Below, one piece after another: positions 30,520 to 38,329 of a stretch of DNA of 42,622 bases; position 1 is the first letter of the stretch; every line of letters begins with the position of its first letter. The stretch is from a virus. The notes beneath the pieces were generated by a model that worked only from the letters and a program-made list of their open reading frames with translations, had not been told where the DNA came from and searched no databases. Position numbers and translations under genes: made by a program. Where the stretch lies: positions 1 to 42,622 of the IMG/VR virus record IMGVR_UViG_3300042691_045800, one strand, 5' to 3'.

Positions 30520-31767
30520 ATGGCGCAAACAAATCCTTTAGGGATACCCTATCCATTTGAACCTGGCGCATTGGCGGCTGGAACATATGGCATAAATATT
30601 AGTGGCAATGCGGCCACTGCTTCTGCTGCGGCTTCTGGCTCTGCCCTCGAAACTGCACTAAATGGCAAACTGAGTAGCACGCTAACATCAGCACGATTAT
30701 TTGTCGGTAATGCGTCCAATGTGGCAACAGGAGTTGCGCTGTCGGGAGATGCATCAATAACCAATACTGGCGCAATGACCGTAAGCAATGCGCGTGGATT
30801 AAGTATCAGCGGGACAGGAGCGCAAAGCGGATCAATTACAAGCACATCGTCCGAAGGTGAGGCTAATTTAACGCTCAATCGTCTTGATATTGCTTCTGCG
30901 ACTTTTACTCGATATAGGACAGCAGGGTCAAACGATTACCTGGTCGGCGTGGGTTTTGGAACAAATTATTTTGGCATTCAAAATTCTTCCCTATCTTATT
31001 TGCTTCAATTAAGCCCTACTGGAGATTTAATTGTCCCTAGTGTGACGGGAGCTGCTGTTCTAACGGGTGCGGGTGGTCAACTTTACGGAGCAATCGGTAC
31101 GACAGGTCAAGCGTTACGCATGACAAACGGGACTATTGCTGAGTTTGGTGCAATAAATTTAGCGGGTGGTTCGACGGTTGTTACTGGCACGTTACCAAAT
31201 TCTAATACAACTGCAACCGCATCTGACACGGTTTCCACTATTGCGCTAAGAGATTCTAACGGTGCTACTGCATTGCGCGGTTTGACATTTAGCAATTATT
31301 ACAAGGCGTCGACTACAACCGGGATCATGAATTTTGGCACAAATACGCTTGGATCTCCTTACGTTACATTTGGAAATAATGGCCGAGTTATCGGTATTGA
31401 GGCAACCACAGGAGATTTGATTTTTAATAGAAACATTACGTATGATGGAACTACATATCAATATTTAAATAATGGTGCTGGTGCTCAAATAGCGATGACC
31501 ACTGGCAGTGTTTTACTTAAAGCTGCAATAAGCGGAACTTCAGGTGCCACCGCAACATTGACATCTATTATGGGTATAGATGCTTCAGGGGTTTTTCTGT
31601 GCGCAACATCGCCATCTTATGGTTCAGGCACAGGGGTTGTATTTATAGGCAATAGATCCGCTGCGCCATCCACCAATCCAACTGGGGGCGGCGTTTTATA
31701 CGTAGAATCGGGTGCTTTAAGATATCGCGGTAGCAGTGGGACTGTGACCACTTTGGCCGCAGCTTAG
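30520..31767 (+). CDS. Tail fibre protein B
   Basis: The 415-residue product is Ser/Thr/Gly/Ala-rich: INISGNAATASAAASGSALE, ARLFVGNASNVATGVALSGD, LPNSNTTATASDTVSTIALR. It ends GGGVLYVESGALRYRGSSGT, a terminal motif common in phage fibres. The repeats of GA/TG type point to a triple-stranded beta fibre. It forms a pair with the preceding fibre gene; which one binds the receptor is not clear. Confidence 0.72.
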   Translation: MAQTNPLGIPYPFEPGALAAGTYGINISGNAATASAAASGSALETALNGKLSSTLTSARLFVGNASNVATGVALSGDASITNTGAMTVSNARGLSISGTGAQSGSITSTSSEGEANLTLNRLDIASATFTRYRTAGSNDYLVGVGFGTNYFGIQNSSLSYLLQLSPTGDLIVPSVTGAAVLTGAGGQLYGAIGTTGQALRMTNGTIAEFGAINLAGGSTVVTGTLPNSNTTATASDTVSTIALRDSNGATALRGLTFSNYYKASTTTGIMNFGTNTLGSPYVTFGNNGRVIGIEATTGDLIFNRNITYDGTTYQYLNNGAGAQIAMTTGSVLLKAAISGTSGATATLTSIMGIDASGVFLCATSPSYGSGTGVVFIGNRSAAPSTNPTGGGVLYVESGALRYRGSSGTVTTLAAA

Positions 31768-31790
31768 GTTTAATTAACGGGAGAAAAAAA

Positions 31791-32153
31791 ATGGGTCTTA
31801 ACTCAGATCAGACACAAAATACCTTTCAAACAACAGATGCAGAACCAGTAATTGTTATTTCATATTCATGGCCTGTTAATGCAACAGGGATTGTTCAGGT
31901 TCGTGTTATTGGTAAAGATTTAAACGGAAACGCAATTGTTGCAGAGTATCGATATGGTGTCAAACGCGCCTCTGGTAATTGTTCAATTGTGGGTGAGCCA
32001 ACAACTGTGATGCTACAAAAAGACCAGGCTTTATCAGAAGCGGGTATTGCAGTAAATACAAATGGCGCATCATTTTCTGTTGATGTCTTTGGTGTCAAAG
32101 AAACTGTTATTGAGTGGGCCGCTAAGCTCGACATCTTATATTTAAATCCATAG
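31791..32153 (+). CDS. Small virion protein, 120 aa
   Basis: The product is beta-rich: EPVIVISYSWPVNATGIVQV, VAEYRYGVKRASGNCSIVGE, SVDVFGVKETVIEWAAKLDI. The W..R.....Y style C-terminus recalls small phage tail proteins. GGGAGAAAAAA precedes the ATG. It lies between fibres and lysis genes. Confidence 0.65.
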   Translation: MGLNSDQTQNTFQTTDAEPVIVISYSWPVNATGIVQVRVIGKDLNGNAIVAEYRYGVKRASGNCSIVGEPTTVMLQKDQALSEAGIAVNTNGASFSVDVFGVKETVIEWAAKLDILYLNP

Positions 32154-32162
32154 GAAAACAAC

Positions 32163-32315
32163 ATGCATTACGTAATAGAAAAAGCTTTATTAGATACGCT
32201 CTTTTGTTTAATTGATGAGGCGGTGCATCGTCATCCCCCAAAGGTTATTCGGGATTTTATAGACAATGTAAAAGCCAATATCAAGCCAATTGAAAAAGAA
32301 GAAAAGGCTGAATAA
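32163..32315 (+). CDS. Small helical protein, 50 aa
   Basis: The product is MHYVIEKALLDTLFCLIDEA, then a basic and acidic helix ending EKEEKAE. A GGAAAACAAC site precedes the ATG at 32163. Its TAA overlaps the ATG of the next gene (TAATG), which supports expression. It belongs to the lysis region by position. Confidence 0.6.
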   Translation: MHYVIEKALLDTLFCLIDEAVHRHPPKVIRDFIDNVKANIKPIEKEEKAE

Positions 32316-32644
32316 TGAACGAAGCCGTAACCCGAGAAGAATATCGTTATCAGGATCAAATTATTCGCGACATTCAGCGCGAAGTTATTTCTGTTTCAAT
32401 GAAAATGGATTCATTTATGGATTCTCTTGAAAAAGTTTCTGGTCGGGTTGAGGAGTTGTCCGTAAAAGAAACCTTGCGTGAAGGAAAGCTTAAGGGAATT
32501 TCTGGCGCATGGGGATTGCTTGCTGGTATAATAGCACTAGCACTTTCTTTGCGCCCTGTCTTCACAGAGCTGTTTTTTTCGGAAAACAACATAAAGACTG
32601 GCGGTCAAATAAACCTTGTAGAAACCAGCGAAAACAATGGCTAA
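32315..32644 (+). CDS. Holin-like membrane protein (coiled coil plus one TM), 109 aa
   Basis: Residues 10-60 form a coiled coil (REVISVSMKMDSFMDSLEKV, VEELSVKETLREGKL) followed by one transmembrane segment, GAWGLLAGIIALALSL, and a periplasmic-type tail. This XhlA-like topology is common for lysis accessory or holin proteins. It overlaps the muramidase start by eight bases. Confidence 0.65.
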   Translation: MNEAVTREEYRYQDQIIRDIQREVISVSMKMDSFMDSLEKVSGRVEELSVKETLREGKLKGISGAWGLLAGIIALALSLRPVFTELFFSENNIKTGGQINLVETSENNG

Positions 32645-33185
32645 TTTTAAAGCAGCAATTAATTTTTTATTAGAAAATGAGGGTGGTTACAGCAATAACC
32701 CAAGCGACCCTGGCAAGGCCACTAACTTTGGCTTGTCAACCAAGTACCTTGAATCTAATCATCTTATGCAGTTTGATAAGAATGGGGACGGGAAAATAAG
32801 CCCAGAAGATATTAAAGCTATTAAGCGCCAAGATGCTATTGCTACTTACAAATCGCATTGGTGGGATAGGTATGGTTATGACCGCATTGATAATGACCTA
32901 ATTGCTACAAAGCTGTTTGATATGGCTGTAAATATGGGCCAGGTACAAGCGGTTGAGTTGATGCAGAAAAGCTTAAATCGTCAGTGTAATTCTAATAAAC
33001 CTCCGTTACTGTTAGATGGTAATATGGGAAAAAACACCATAGAGGCCATGAATACGGTTAGGGATAAAGCAAAGCTTTTGCTAGATTTTCGCAACTTTTC
33101 TATGCAATACTACCAAAAATTAATAGAAAAAAACCCAAGATTAAGCGTTTTTTTAAATGGTTGGTATAATAGGGTATACAAATGA
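32637..33185 (+). CDS. Endolysin: GH108-type N-acetylmuramidase with EF-hand-like loop
   Basis: The 182-residue product has the GH108 hallmark ENEGGYSNNPSDPGKATNFG (catalytic Glu15 in EGGY), YKSHWWDRYGYDRI, DMAVNMGQVQAVELMQKSLN and a C-terminal peptidoglycan-binding-like region (DGNMGKNTIEAMN, FRNFSMQYYQKLIEKNPR, LNGWYNRV). Between strands, residues 47-58 read DKNGDGKISPED, a complete EF-hand calcium loop (Asp1, Asn3, Asp5, Gly6, Ile8, Asp12). No signal peptide, so it depends on a holin. Calcium dependence is a prediction. Confidence 0.9.
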   Translation: MANFKAAINFLLENEGGYSNNPSDPGKATNFGLSTKYLESNHLMQFDKNGDGKISPEDIKAIKRQDAIATYKSHWWDRYGYDRIDNDLIATKLFDMAVNMGQVQAVELMQKSLNRQCNSNKPPLLLDGNMGKNTIEAMNTVRDKAKLLLDFRNFSMQYYQKLIEKNPRLSVFLNGWYNRVYK

Positions 33186-33364
33186 GATTTGCATTAAAGC
33201 ACTATTTTGAAAAGACGCCTCGAATTATCCAGATTGCATCGGACGCCGTATTAGCTGCGGCTGGGGTATATGCGGCCTTTGGAACGACGCCTAGCAATCT
33301 AATTGTTGTGTCTGCCGTTGTGTTGAAAATGCTGTCACATTGCTTTGGTGAGGGGCAAAAATAG
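33182..33364 (+). CDS. Small membrane protein, candidate holin, 60 aa
   Basis: ATGA overlap with the endolysin. The product has two hydrophobic segments (IASDAVLAAAGVYAAFG and LIVVSAVVLKMLSHCFG) with a basic N-terminus and a short tail, matching class II holin topology. It ends the late operon and overlaps a convergent small frame by 74 bases. Confidence 0.65.
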   Translation: MRFALKHYFEKTPRIIQIASDAVLAAAGVYAAFGTTPSNLIVVSAVVLKMLSHCFGEGQK

Positions 33365-33431
33365 ACCCAACGGTTGTTGAAATTATTCCAACGCATACGA
33401 CGACGCATAGCATCCACTCGTTTTTATCCAT
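33291..33431 (-). CDS. Possible last gene of the left operon, small membrane protein (46 aa)
   Basis: ATG 33431 is one base after the TGA of the SLOG gene, with AAAGAGA upstream. The product has one hydrophobic segment (WMLCVVVCVGIISTTVGSIF) and a polar tail. It overlaps the 3' end of the convergent holin candidate by 74 bases. The start context supports it; overlap and size count against it. Confidence 0.4.
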   Translation of the reverse strand: MDKNEWMLCVVVCVGIISTTVGSIFAPHQSNVTAFSTQRQTQQLDC

Positions 33432-33432
33432 A

Positions 33433-33792
33433 TCAAGTCTCTTTAATGAGATGTTCTACTATAAGTAAATTATGTTTTTTTGCGCACTTTTTCATGTTTT
33501 TTGATCCACGGCTTTTGCCGTCCCAGTATAATAATAGCGCATCTGCATAATCTGCCATTTCTTCATTCCGTTTTGGCCCAGCAGCTTTACCAAATAACTC
33601 CCATAAAGCAGGGAATTGAATTAATTTAATATTGAGTTGGTCTGCAATTTTTTCGCCAATTTTATCGACACCTGACGCCCCGCCGCTAATTATTTCTTCT
33701 GGATACCCATACAACCCGCTAAAGATATTAAATGCTTCCAAAACCCCTTGAAAATCAGTGCAAGACCTGCCGCCTGCTATAATTAGCTTCAT
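33433..33792 (-). CDS. SLOG-domain protein (YspA / DUF2493-like)
   Basis: The 119-residue product has MKLIIAGGRSCTDFQGVLEA, IISGGASGVDKIGEKIADQL, LWELFGKAAGPKRNEEMADY and ALLLYWDGKSRGSKNMKK. These are the four landmarks of YspA-type SLOG proteins: G.R.F.D, SGGA.GVD, AG..RN..M and W.G.S.GT. SLOG domains bind nucleotide-derived ligands; some are receptors of NAD-derived signals in immunity. Whether this one senses, hydrolyses or soaks up such a ligand is unknown. It ends the block with the NAD genes. Confidence 0.88.
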   Translation of the reverse strand: MKLIIAGGRSCTDFQGVLEAFNIFSGLYGYPEEIISGGASGVDKIGEKIADQLNIKLIQFPALWELFGKAAGPKRNEEMADYADALLLYWDGKSRGSKNMKKCAKKHNLLIVEHLIKET

Positions 33793-33797
33793 GGATA

Positions 33798-34016
33798 TTA
33801 TTCCTCATTCCTAATAAAATAATCCAGCTCATTCAGGCATAATAAATAACCGCAGTAAAGATGATGCAGATCATGATGAGCGGGGTACATATCTCGCAGT
33901 TCTTCTGCTTTGCAAATGTTTGCTCTTAGAAATTGAAGCAACATTTCTTTATAGTCTTGAAGCATGTCTAATGGCTCTGCAAGCGCCTCAATAGCGTTCT
34001 CTCCAACCTTACTCAT
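33798..34016 (-). CDS. Hypothetical protein, 72 aa
   Basis: ATG 34016, behind GGAAAGAG, overlaps the previous gene by eight bases; the longer frame from 34202 lies inside that gene and is rejected. The product is helical with His clusters (YPAHHDLHHLYCGYLLCLNE). No family recognised. Confidence 0.6.
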   Translation of the reverse strand: MSKVGENAIEALAEPLDMLQDYKEMLLQFLRANICKAEELRDMYPAHHDLHHLYCGYLLCLNELDYFIRNEE

Positions 34017-34470
34017 CTCTCTTTCCTCTATTAAAATGATTTTTCCCAGGTATGCCGTGCTTATCAAATAACTCAGGGTTTTCATAAGCATTCCCCAATA
34101 TAATCGGCCCAAGCAATTCAGACTCAGCCGTTTCATATTTTGACGGGGTACACAGGCCGAATCCAATGTAAGGATGAATCGTGACATCATTAAAGAATTC
34201 AATTAAAGCAACCCCTTTATTGCCGCCAATATAGGTGAGGTCATACTGAATAAAATCCGCATCATAAATAGGTATCATTTCTCCGGTAATCTTGCACCGT
34301 CCCAGCATCCCTGTGGACAGCATAATGTCAGATCTTTCATTATCAGGAATATCATATATAGGCTGATCTATACCATAAGTATCTACACGATTATTGTTAA
34401 AATCAATTTTAGAAACAAACTGTATGGTCTGTGTTGGGAAATGAAAGATCCTGGGAATATAGATTGTCAC
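34009..34470 (-). CDS. YopX-like protein, 153 aa
   Basis: The product has QFVSKIDFNNNRVDTYGI, GRCKITGEMIPIYDADFIQY, GGNKGVALIEFFNDV and ESELLGPIILGNAYENPELF. The final IGNAYENPELF with the preceding IY..D...YD pattern is the signature of YopX-type phage proteins. Function is unknown; the family is common in early regions. Confidence 0.75.
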   Translation of the reverse strand: MTIYIPRIFHFPTQTIQFVSKIDFNNNRVDTYGIDQPIYDIPDNERSDIMLSTGMLGRCKITGEMIPIYDADFIQYDLTYIGGNKGVALIEFFNDVTIHPYIGFGLCTPSKYETAESELLGPIILGNAYENPELFDKHGIPGKNHFNRGKRDE

Positions 34471-34658
34471 GGCAGCCTTCCCCCTAATTCAGTGATTTGG
34501 GATTTTAAATGTTTAATAGCGTTTAAGTGCAAAGCAAGATATGTGCTACTGCCATATTTGCAATTAAAATACATGGCTTCTTCTATTTCTTTTATTTGGC
34601 TTCTCAAAAAATTAATTCTCCTTCGGCGAGCATTCCAGTTTAATAGCCTGTTTAACAT
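34467..34658 (-). CDS. Small basic helical protein, 63 aa
   Basis: ATG 34658, with GGGGGTTGAGG upstream, gives MLNRLLNWNARRRRINFLRS; a TTG two codons earlier is also possible. The N-terminal RRRR run may bind nucleic acid. It overlaps the zinc protein before it by 47 bases and the YopX-like gene by four. No family recognised. Confidence 0.5.
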   Translation of the reverse strand: MLNRLLNWNARRRRINFLRSQIKEIEEAMYFNCKYGSSTYLALHLNAIKHLKSQITELGGRLP

Positions 34659-34800
34659 CCTCAACCCCCTTCATTAGCTTGTCTCGATAAAGTTTATTTT
34701 TCTCTGTTTCTGGCGCTTCATAAGGACACCATGCGCAGACTTCTGGCAGAACATGCGTATAATAATTTTCAGTCTTGCATTCAGGGCATCTTGTTAGCAC
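34612..34800 (-). CDS. Zinc-ribbon small protein, 62 aa
   Basis: The product has MLTRCPECKTENYY and CAWCPYE, a pair of CxxC knuckles in the first 30 residues, then a helical charged part. It is preceded by a GGAGGAGAT ribosome site. Function unknown. Confidence 0.6.
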   Translation of the reverse strand: MLTRCPECKTENYYTHVLPEVCAWCPYEAPETEKNKLYRDKLMKGVEDVKQAIKLECSPKEN

Positions 34801-34834
34801 TCTTTATCTCCTCCTTCGTTTTCTTCTTCTAGGG

Positions 34835-35110
34835 TCATGGATTCTTCTCCAAATGCTTGTTAATATCCGAGATTAAATCGTCAATCCTATTGATAGCCTG
34901 ACACCCGCAGCTTAGTTCTGTGGCAATAAGCTTTTGATAAACATGCTCGATCAATTCGCGATCCCTGCTTATGTTATAATCCAGCCTTATCTTTAATTCT
35001 TTAGCCAGCTCTACCGCCTGCTCATAGGCATCTGAAACTCGAGGGCTACGACCCATGGCTCTAATTTCAAGTCCTTCAATTAATTGATCAATCGTTCTAA
35101 TTCCGGTCAT
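34835..35110 (-). CDS. Paralogue 1 of the DREL/KHLEENP family, 91 aa
   Basis: ATG 35110 with AAGGAG upstream; the longer frame to 35164 overlaps the previous gene and is rejected. The product has MTGIRTIDQLIEGLEI and YEQAVELAKELKIRLDYN, then SRDRELIEHVYQKLIA, and ends DLISDINKHLEKNP. The DREL(I/L) motif and the KHLE(E/K)NP end recur in the genes at 35451 and 35798, so this is one of three modular paralogues. Function unknown. Confidence 0.65.
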   Translation of the reverse strand: MTGIRTIDQLIEGLEIRAMGRSPRVSDAYEQAVELAKELKIRLDYNISRDRELIEHVYQKLIATELSCGCQAINRIDDLISDINKHLEKNP

Positions 35111-35454
35111 GGATTCTCCTTTTGAGCGGCTAATGAATATTTCAATTTGGCCGGGCAAAACCATCGATCCATCACAACATGACCAATACGGTAAATTCGA
35201 TTATCATTACGTTCTATCCTGACATGAGTCCCAGGAAGGTCTTCCCAACTTTTTATTTCTAACGCTTTTAAAATACCCTTTAAAAACTCTATACCGTAAT
35301 TTGACTCGGTATCTTGTGGGCCTGTATCTAAACGTCGTCCGCCAAACCCTTGGCACCAACCGTTGCCCTCTAACACCAAAAAACACGTAAAAGTACCGTG
35401 GTCTTCAAAACCAAGTTGGGTTTTTGTAATTCTTGCGTTTACTATTTCGTTCAT
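35107..35454 (-). CDS. Conserved phage protein, 115 aa
   Basis: The product has ARITKTQLGFEDHGTFTCFL, LEGNGWCQGFGGRRLD, GILKALEIKSWEDLPGTHVR and RIGHVVMDRWFCPAKL. I recognise the pattern LGFEDHG...L...G..QGFGG..LD...........W..L.G..VR......I..IG....D.WF as a common small phage family. It also ends in ENP, like its neighbours. Function unknown. Confidence 0.78.
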   Translation of the reverse strand: MNEIVNARITKTQLGFEDHGTFTCFLVLEGNGWCQGFGGRRLDTGPQDTESNYGIEFLKGILKALEIKSWEDLPGTHVRIERNDNRIYRIGHVVMDRWFCPAKLKYSLAAQKENP

Positions 35455-35801
35455 GGGTTTTCCTCCAAATGCTTGCGAATTTGTAAAGCAATCTTAGATC
35501 TAGCGGCTAAATCGCCTCTTGAAAAATTATTAATAGAGGGCTTAGAGGGATCATCCCTGTTATTGGCGTATTCTGTTAGGTCTTGATCCCGCACATGGTC
35601 GCGCGACAAAGAAAGCAATAGCTCCCGATCTTTATTTGGCGCTCTTTTATTCCAGGCAAGATTAATATCCCGCTGGTCTGCACTTATGCGAATTCCACAC
35701 TGGTTACATTTTAGGCATTTTTCTTCACTATAGCCATGCCAATAAAGCCAGGTATCAATTTGTTTGCCGCCGCAAAACGGACACGGTTTTAATTCATTCA
35801 T
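35451..35801 (-). CDS. Lar-like zinc protein fused to the DREL/KHLEENP module
   Basis: Residues 1-55 are the Lar-type zinc domain: MNELKPCPFCGGKQI, KCLKCNQCGIRISADQRDIN, AWNKRA. Lar proteins relieve host type I restriction in Rac prophage and are common in phages. Residues 56-116 (KDRELLLSLSRDHV, IALQIRKHLEENP) are the C-terminal module shared with the neighbouring genes. The fusion suggests the module was shuffled between small proteins. A restriction-alleviation role is only by analogy. Confidence 0.72.
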   Translation of the reverse strand: MNELKPCPFCGGKQIDTWLYWHGYSEEKCLKCNQCGIRISADQRDINLAWNKRAPNKDRELLLSLSRDHVRDQDLTEYANNRDDPSKPSINNFSRGDLAARSKIALQIRKHLEENP

Positions 35802-36073
35802 GGATTTTCCTCCAGGTGCTTGCGGATTTGTAATATTATGTCAGCCTCCACAGAAGGCTTTCGACTATCAAAAACCACACATCCATCCTCATCAAGAGAA
35901 TAGTAAGCTAGCTTGATTAACAGTTCCCTGTCGCCAGGCTTGGATTCTATAGTATTTTTAAATTCCGCGACTTTCTGCGCAGCATGTATAAGCCCAGCAC
36001 TAAAATCACCATCATATTCGCCGACAGAATCTTCTAAACAAGTAATTAATTCATCTAATGTGTAAGCCTTCAT
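35798..36073 (-). CDS. Paralogue 3 of the DREL/KHLEENP family, 91 aa
   Basis: The product starts MKAYTLDELITCLEDSVGEY with IHAAQKVAEFKNTIES, has GDRELLIKLAYYSLDEDG and ends ADIILQIRKHLEENP. The last twelve residues are nearly identical to those of the Lar-like neighbour. The spacers before both genes contain the same run of bases. Coupled by a four-base overlap. Function unknown. Confidence 0.65.
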   Translation of the reverse strand: MKAYTLDELITCLEDSVGEYDGDFSAGLIHAAQKVAEFKNTIESKPGDRELLIKLAYYSLDEDGCVVFDSRKPSVEADIILQIRKHLEENP

Positions 36074-36097
36074 TATGGGTTTCCCTCCAGGTATTTA

Positions 36098-36916
36098 TTA
36101 ATTATTCTGCCCAATACCGAGGACATCATGAAAAAATTCTTTTACAAAAGGATATAGCTTTTTGCCTAATGCCTTTTTAATGGCCGCCACCTCTTCTTCG
36201 GTTCCCTCTATCTGATTTTCTTCCTCTAGGTCTTTAACATAATCCTTGCATATAGAAGATAATGAGAGCGGATAGTCCCGAATATAAGCCTCATCACTGG
36301 ATAATAGCTTCTCTAGCCTTATAGGCTGCAATAGGTGGCTTACATCCACTGTTTTTTTGGGTACATATATTTTGTTTTTAGCCTTTTTCCAGGCAACTTC
36401 TTGATTGTCAAATACCTTTTTGTAGAACTTGCCATCTATCTCGATAACTATACCTTCGGGGCGCATGAAACCATCACAGACCAATGAGCCGTTTTCTTTC
36501 AAGTCCTCAAAAACAGCAGAGATTAGTTCTTTAGAAAATAGGCCATAAAACAATACCGGAACCACAGATACTCTTGTGGGCAACTGCTTATCTTCAAACT
36601 TTCTCCAATTAAAAAGAAATAACATTCTTTCTTTTAGTCCTTCCCCAGAATTAATCCCAGGGCCAGCCCATTCGCCATAATGCCTGCCAGGCCCAAGCTT
36701 TTCAATAAACTCATCTTTGTTGGCGTAGACAAATCCTGCAAAACCATAGTGATCATTTTCAGGGAAAATCCATCTGTTTCTGGCGGCGCACGCAAGCTTC
36801 ATTTCACCGTCTTCTTCATATATGTATACCTGAGCATTTGTGCCATGGATTTTCTGTGTAATCGACATGGTTGCTTCGTCCCAGTGCGGGATTTTTTTAA
36901 ACTTCTTAAATTCCAT
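36098..36916 (-). CDS. RNA ligase, Rnl2 type
   Basis: The 272-residue product carries the ligase motifs in order: motif I TQKIHGTN with nucleotidyl Lys22, a GFAGFVY segment, motif III GRHYGEWAGPGI (Glu82), motif IV RPEGIVIE (Glu154) and motif V FYKKVF (Lys166/167). KxHGTN is diagnostic for T4 Rnl2-like ligases, which seal 3'-OH/5'-P ends in nicked RNA. In phages this repairs tRNA broken by host anticodon nucleases. It follows the NAD genes by three bases in the same operon, so it probably belongs to the anti-defence block. The C-terminal domain (about 60 residues) is shorter than in T4. Confidence 0.9.
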   Translation of the reverse strand: MEFKKFKKIPHWDEATMSITQKIHGTNAQVYIYEEDGEMKLACAARNRWIFPENDHYGFAGFVYANKDEFIEKLGPGRHYGEWAGPGINSGEGLKERMLFLFNWRKFEDKQLPTRVSVVPVLFYGLFSKELISAVFEDLKENGSLVCDGFMRPEGIVIEIDGKFYKKVFDNQEVAWKKAKNKIYVPKKTVDVSHLLQPIRLEKLLSSDEAYIRDYPLSLSSICKDYVKDLEEENQIEGTEEEVAAIKKALGKKLYPFVKEFFHDVLGIGQNN

Positions 36917-36919
36917 AGA

Positions 36920-38329
36920 TCACCTAAATTTATAATCTTTCAATACCAGCTTCAGTTCGTTGTCATCTTCATAGAATTGATCCCAGGTAACGTTCTGTTG
37001 AACCTTAAGCTCACCATCGGCATTCTTAACTACCTTTAACAAACCAGAATGACTTTTTTTTGTACCATCATCAGTTTTAGGATTCTTGGTTATGGCGCGG
37101 CCAATGCCATTGATTTCTACATAAGTGGCCTTCATTGCCCAGCCAAGACTATCTCTCGTCTGATACTGATAGGTATAAGAGCCTATTCCGAAGACAATGT
37201 TTGTGCTTGCAAAACCTTTTGCTTCGAGGCGTTTGCAAATCTCTTCGCAGCGCTCCAAAGTAATAGAATCACCGTATATAGCACCTATATGCGGATCTAG
37301 CTCTTTATAGCCCTTACTGTTAATCGTGCCACCAAAGATGTCCCATAAGCATTCTATAAGGCCCTTAAAGTCAGAATCTTGATAATCTCCCGCAAATATA
37401 TCTCCACAAATAATTTTAATTGGATCTCCACTGTCTGGCCGAATCACAACCTTCCCGTCCCTTGACATAATCTTATGTTTAAGGACTGGCAAAATATGAT
37501 CAACCACATGCCATAAGTCCCAAGTATCGCTAACAATGCTTACTATTCCTTTTGGATAGACATCCTCTATTAATCGTCGATATGTTTCATATTCGTCTTC
37601 TTTTCCACCCGCGCTCATGACGCTATGCTCTGTGGCCGGAACCGATGATAATTGAGGTAAATCCTCGTAATACTGTTCCCTCAGCATAATGGCGGGGATA
37701 GTATCAGTTCCTTTAAAGTAGTGTAAATGTGCTGCACCCGACATCATGGCTGCCTCTAATCCAAACATACCCCTAAAGCTAAAATCATGCGCCTGGTAGT
37801 CTACAAATTCTGGACAATCCGAAGTTTCGGCAGCATAACGGTCTAAGATTTTCCTGTATTGATGTGCCATGGTCGCAGAAGTACAAGGCCCCCATAACGT
37901 GCAAGAAAGGATGGTTTCTAGCGCATTTGGGAGCCAATAAAAATCAGGATGAGTGTTGAACATAACAAGCGCAGGGATTCCTTCCGGAACAACAGATCCT
38001 TCCGGCAAAGCATAAATTTCTAATGGAAGATACCCAAGCCTCCCAAGGGCTTTTATATGATCGTATGTTTTTTCGCCACCTAGCGCCTGTTGCATGAACC
38101 CAGCATAATGGTCTGCGTGTATTTTTGTATGATAAAATAAAGCACAAAATCTATTAGTTAAATATTCATTGATGAAATATTTAAGCCCAAAAAACACAGA
38201 ATAATCGATGCCAGGAATACGTGATTTTCTTGGCGTAAAATTACTGAAGACCAAGTTAGTCCCAGGAGGATATTGCTCAAAATGATTAACCTTATAAAAG
38301 TCTTTTAAGAATATTGTATTTATGTACAT
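36920..38329 (-). CDS. Nicotinamide phosphoribosyltransferase-like enzyme (Nampt/Namat candidate)
   Basis: The 469-residue product aligns with NAMPT throughout: FYKVNHFEQYPPGT at the N-terminus (FGLKYF at 47-52), HDFSFRGMFGLEAAMMSGAA then HLHYFKGTDTIPAI (catalytic-site Asp209), VPATEHSVMSAGG with the catalytic His235, VIRPDSGDP (297-303) and a late GIGSYTYQ. All the key residues are kept, so it should be active. In a NARP1-type phage pathway the enzyme joins nicotinamide to ADP-ribose-pyrophosphate and makes NAD+ directly; ordinary Nampt makes NMN from PRPP. The pairing with a Prs-like gene and absence of an NMN adenylyltransferase favour the former. It is coupled to that gene by TAATG. Confidence 0.93.
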   Translation of the reverse strand: MYINTIFLKDFYKVNHFEQYPPGTNLVFSNFTPRKSRIPGIDYSVFFGLKYFINEYLTNRFCALFYHTKIHADHYAGFMQQALGGEKTYDHIKALGRLGYLPLEIYALPEGSVVPEGIPALVMFNTHPDFYWLPNALETILSCTLWGPCTSATMAHQYRKILDRYAAETSDCPEFVDYQAHDFSFRGMFGLEAAMMSGAAHLHYFKGTDTIPAIMLREQYYEDLPQLSSVPATEHSVMSAGGKEDEYETYRRLIEDVYPKGIVSIVSDTWDLWHVVDHILPVLKHKIMSRDGKVVIRPDSGDPIKIICGDIFAGDYQDSDFKGLIECLWDIFGGTINSKGYKELDPHIGAIYGDSITLERCEEICKRLEAKGFASTNIVFGIGSYTYQYQTRDSLGWAMKATYVEINGIGRAITKNPKTDDGTKKSHSGLLKVVKNADGELKVQQNVTWDQFYEDDNELKLVLKDYKFR

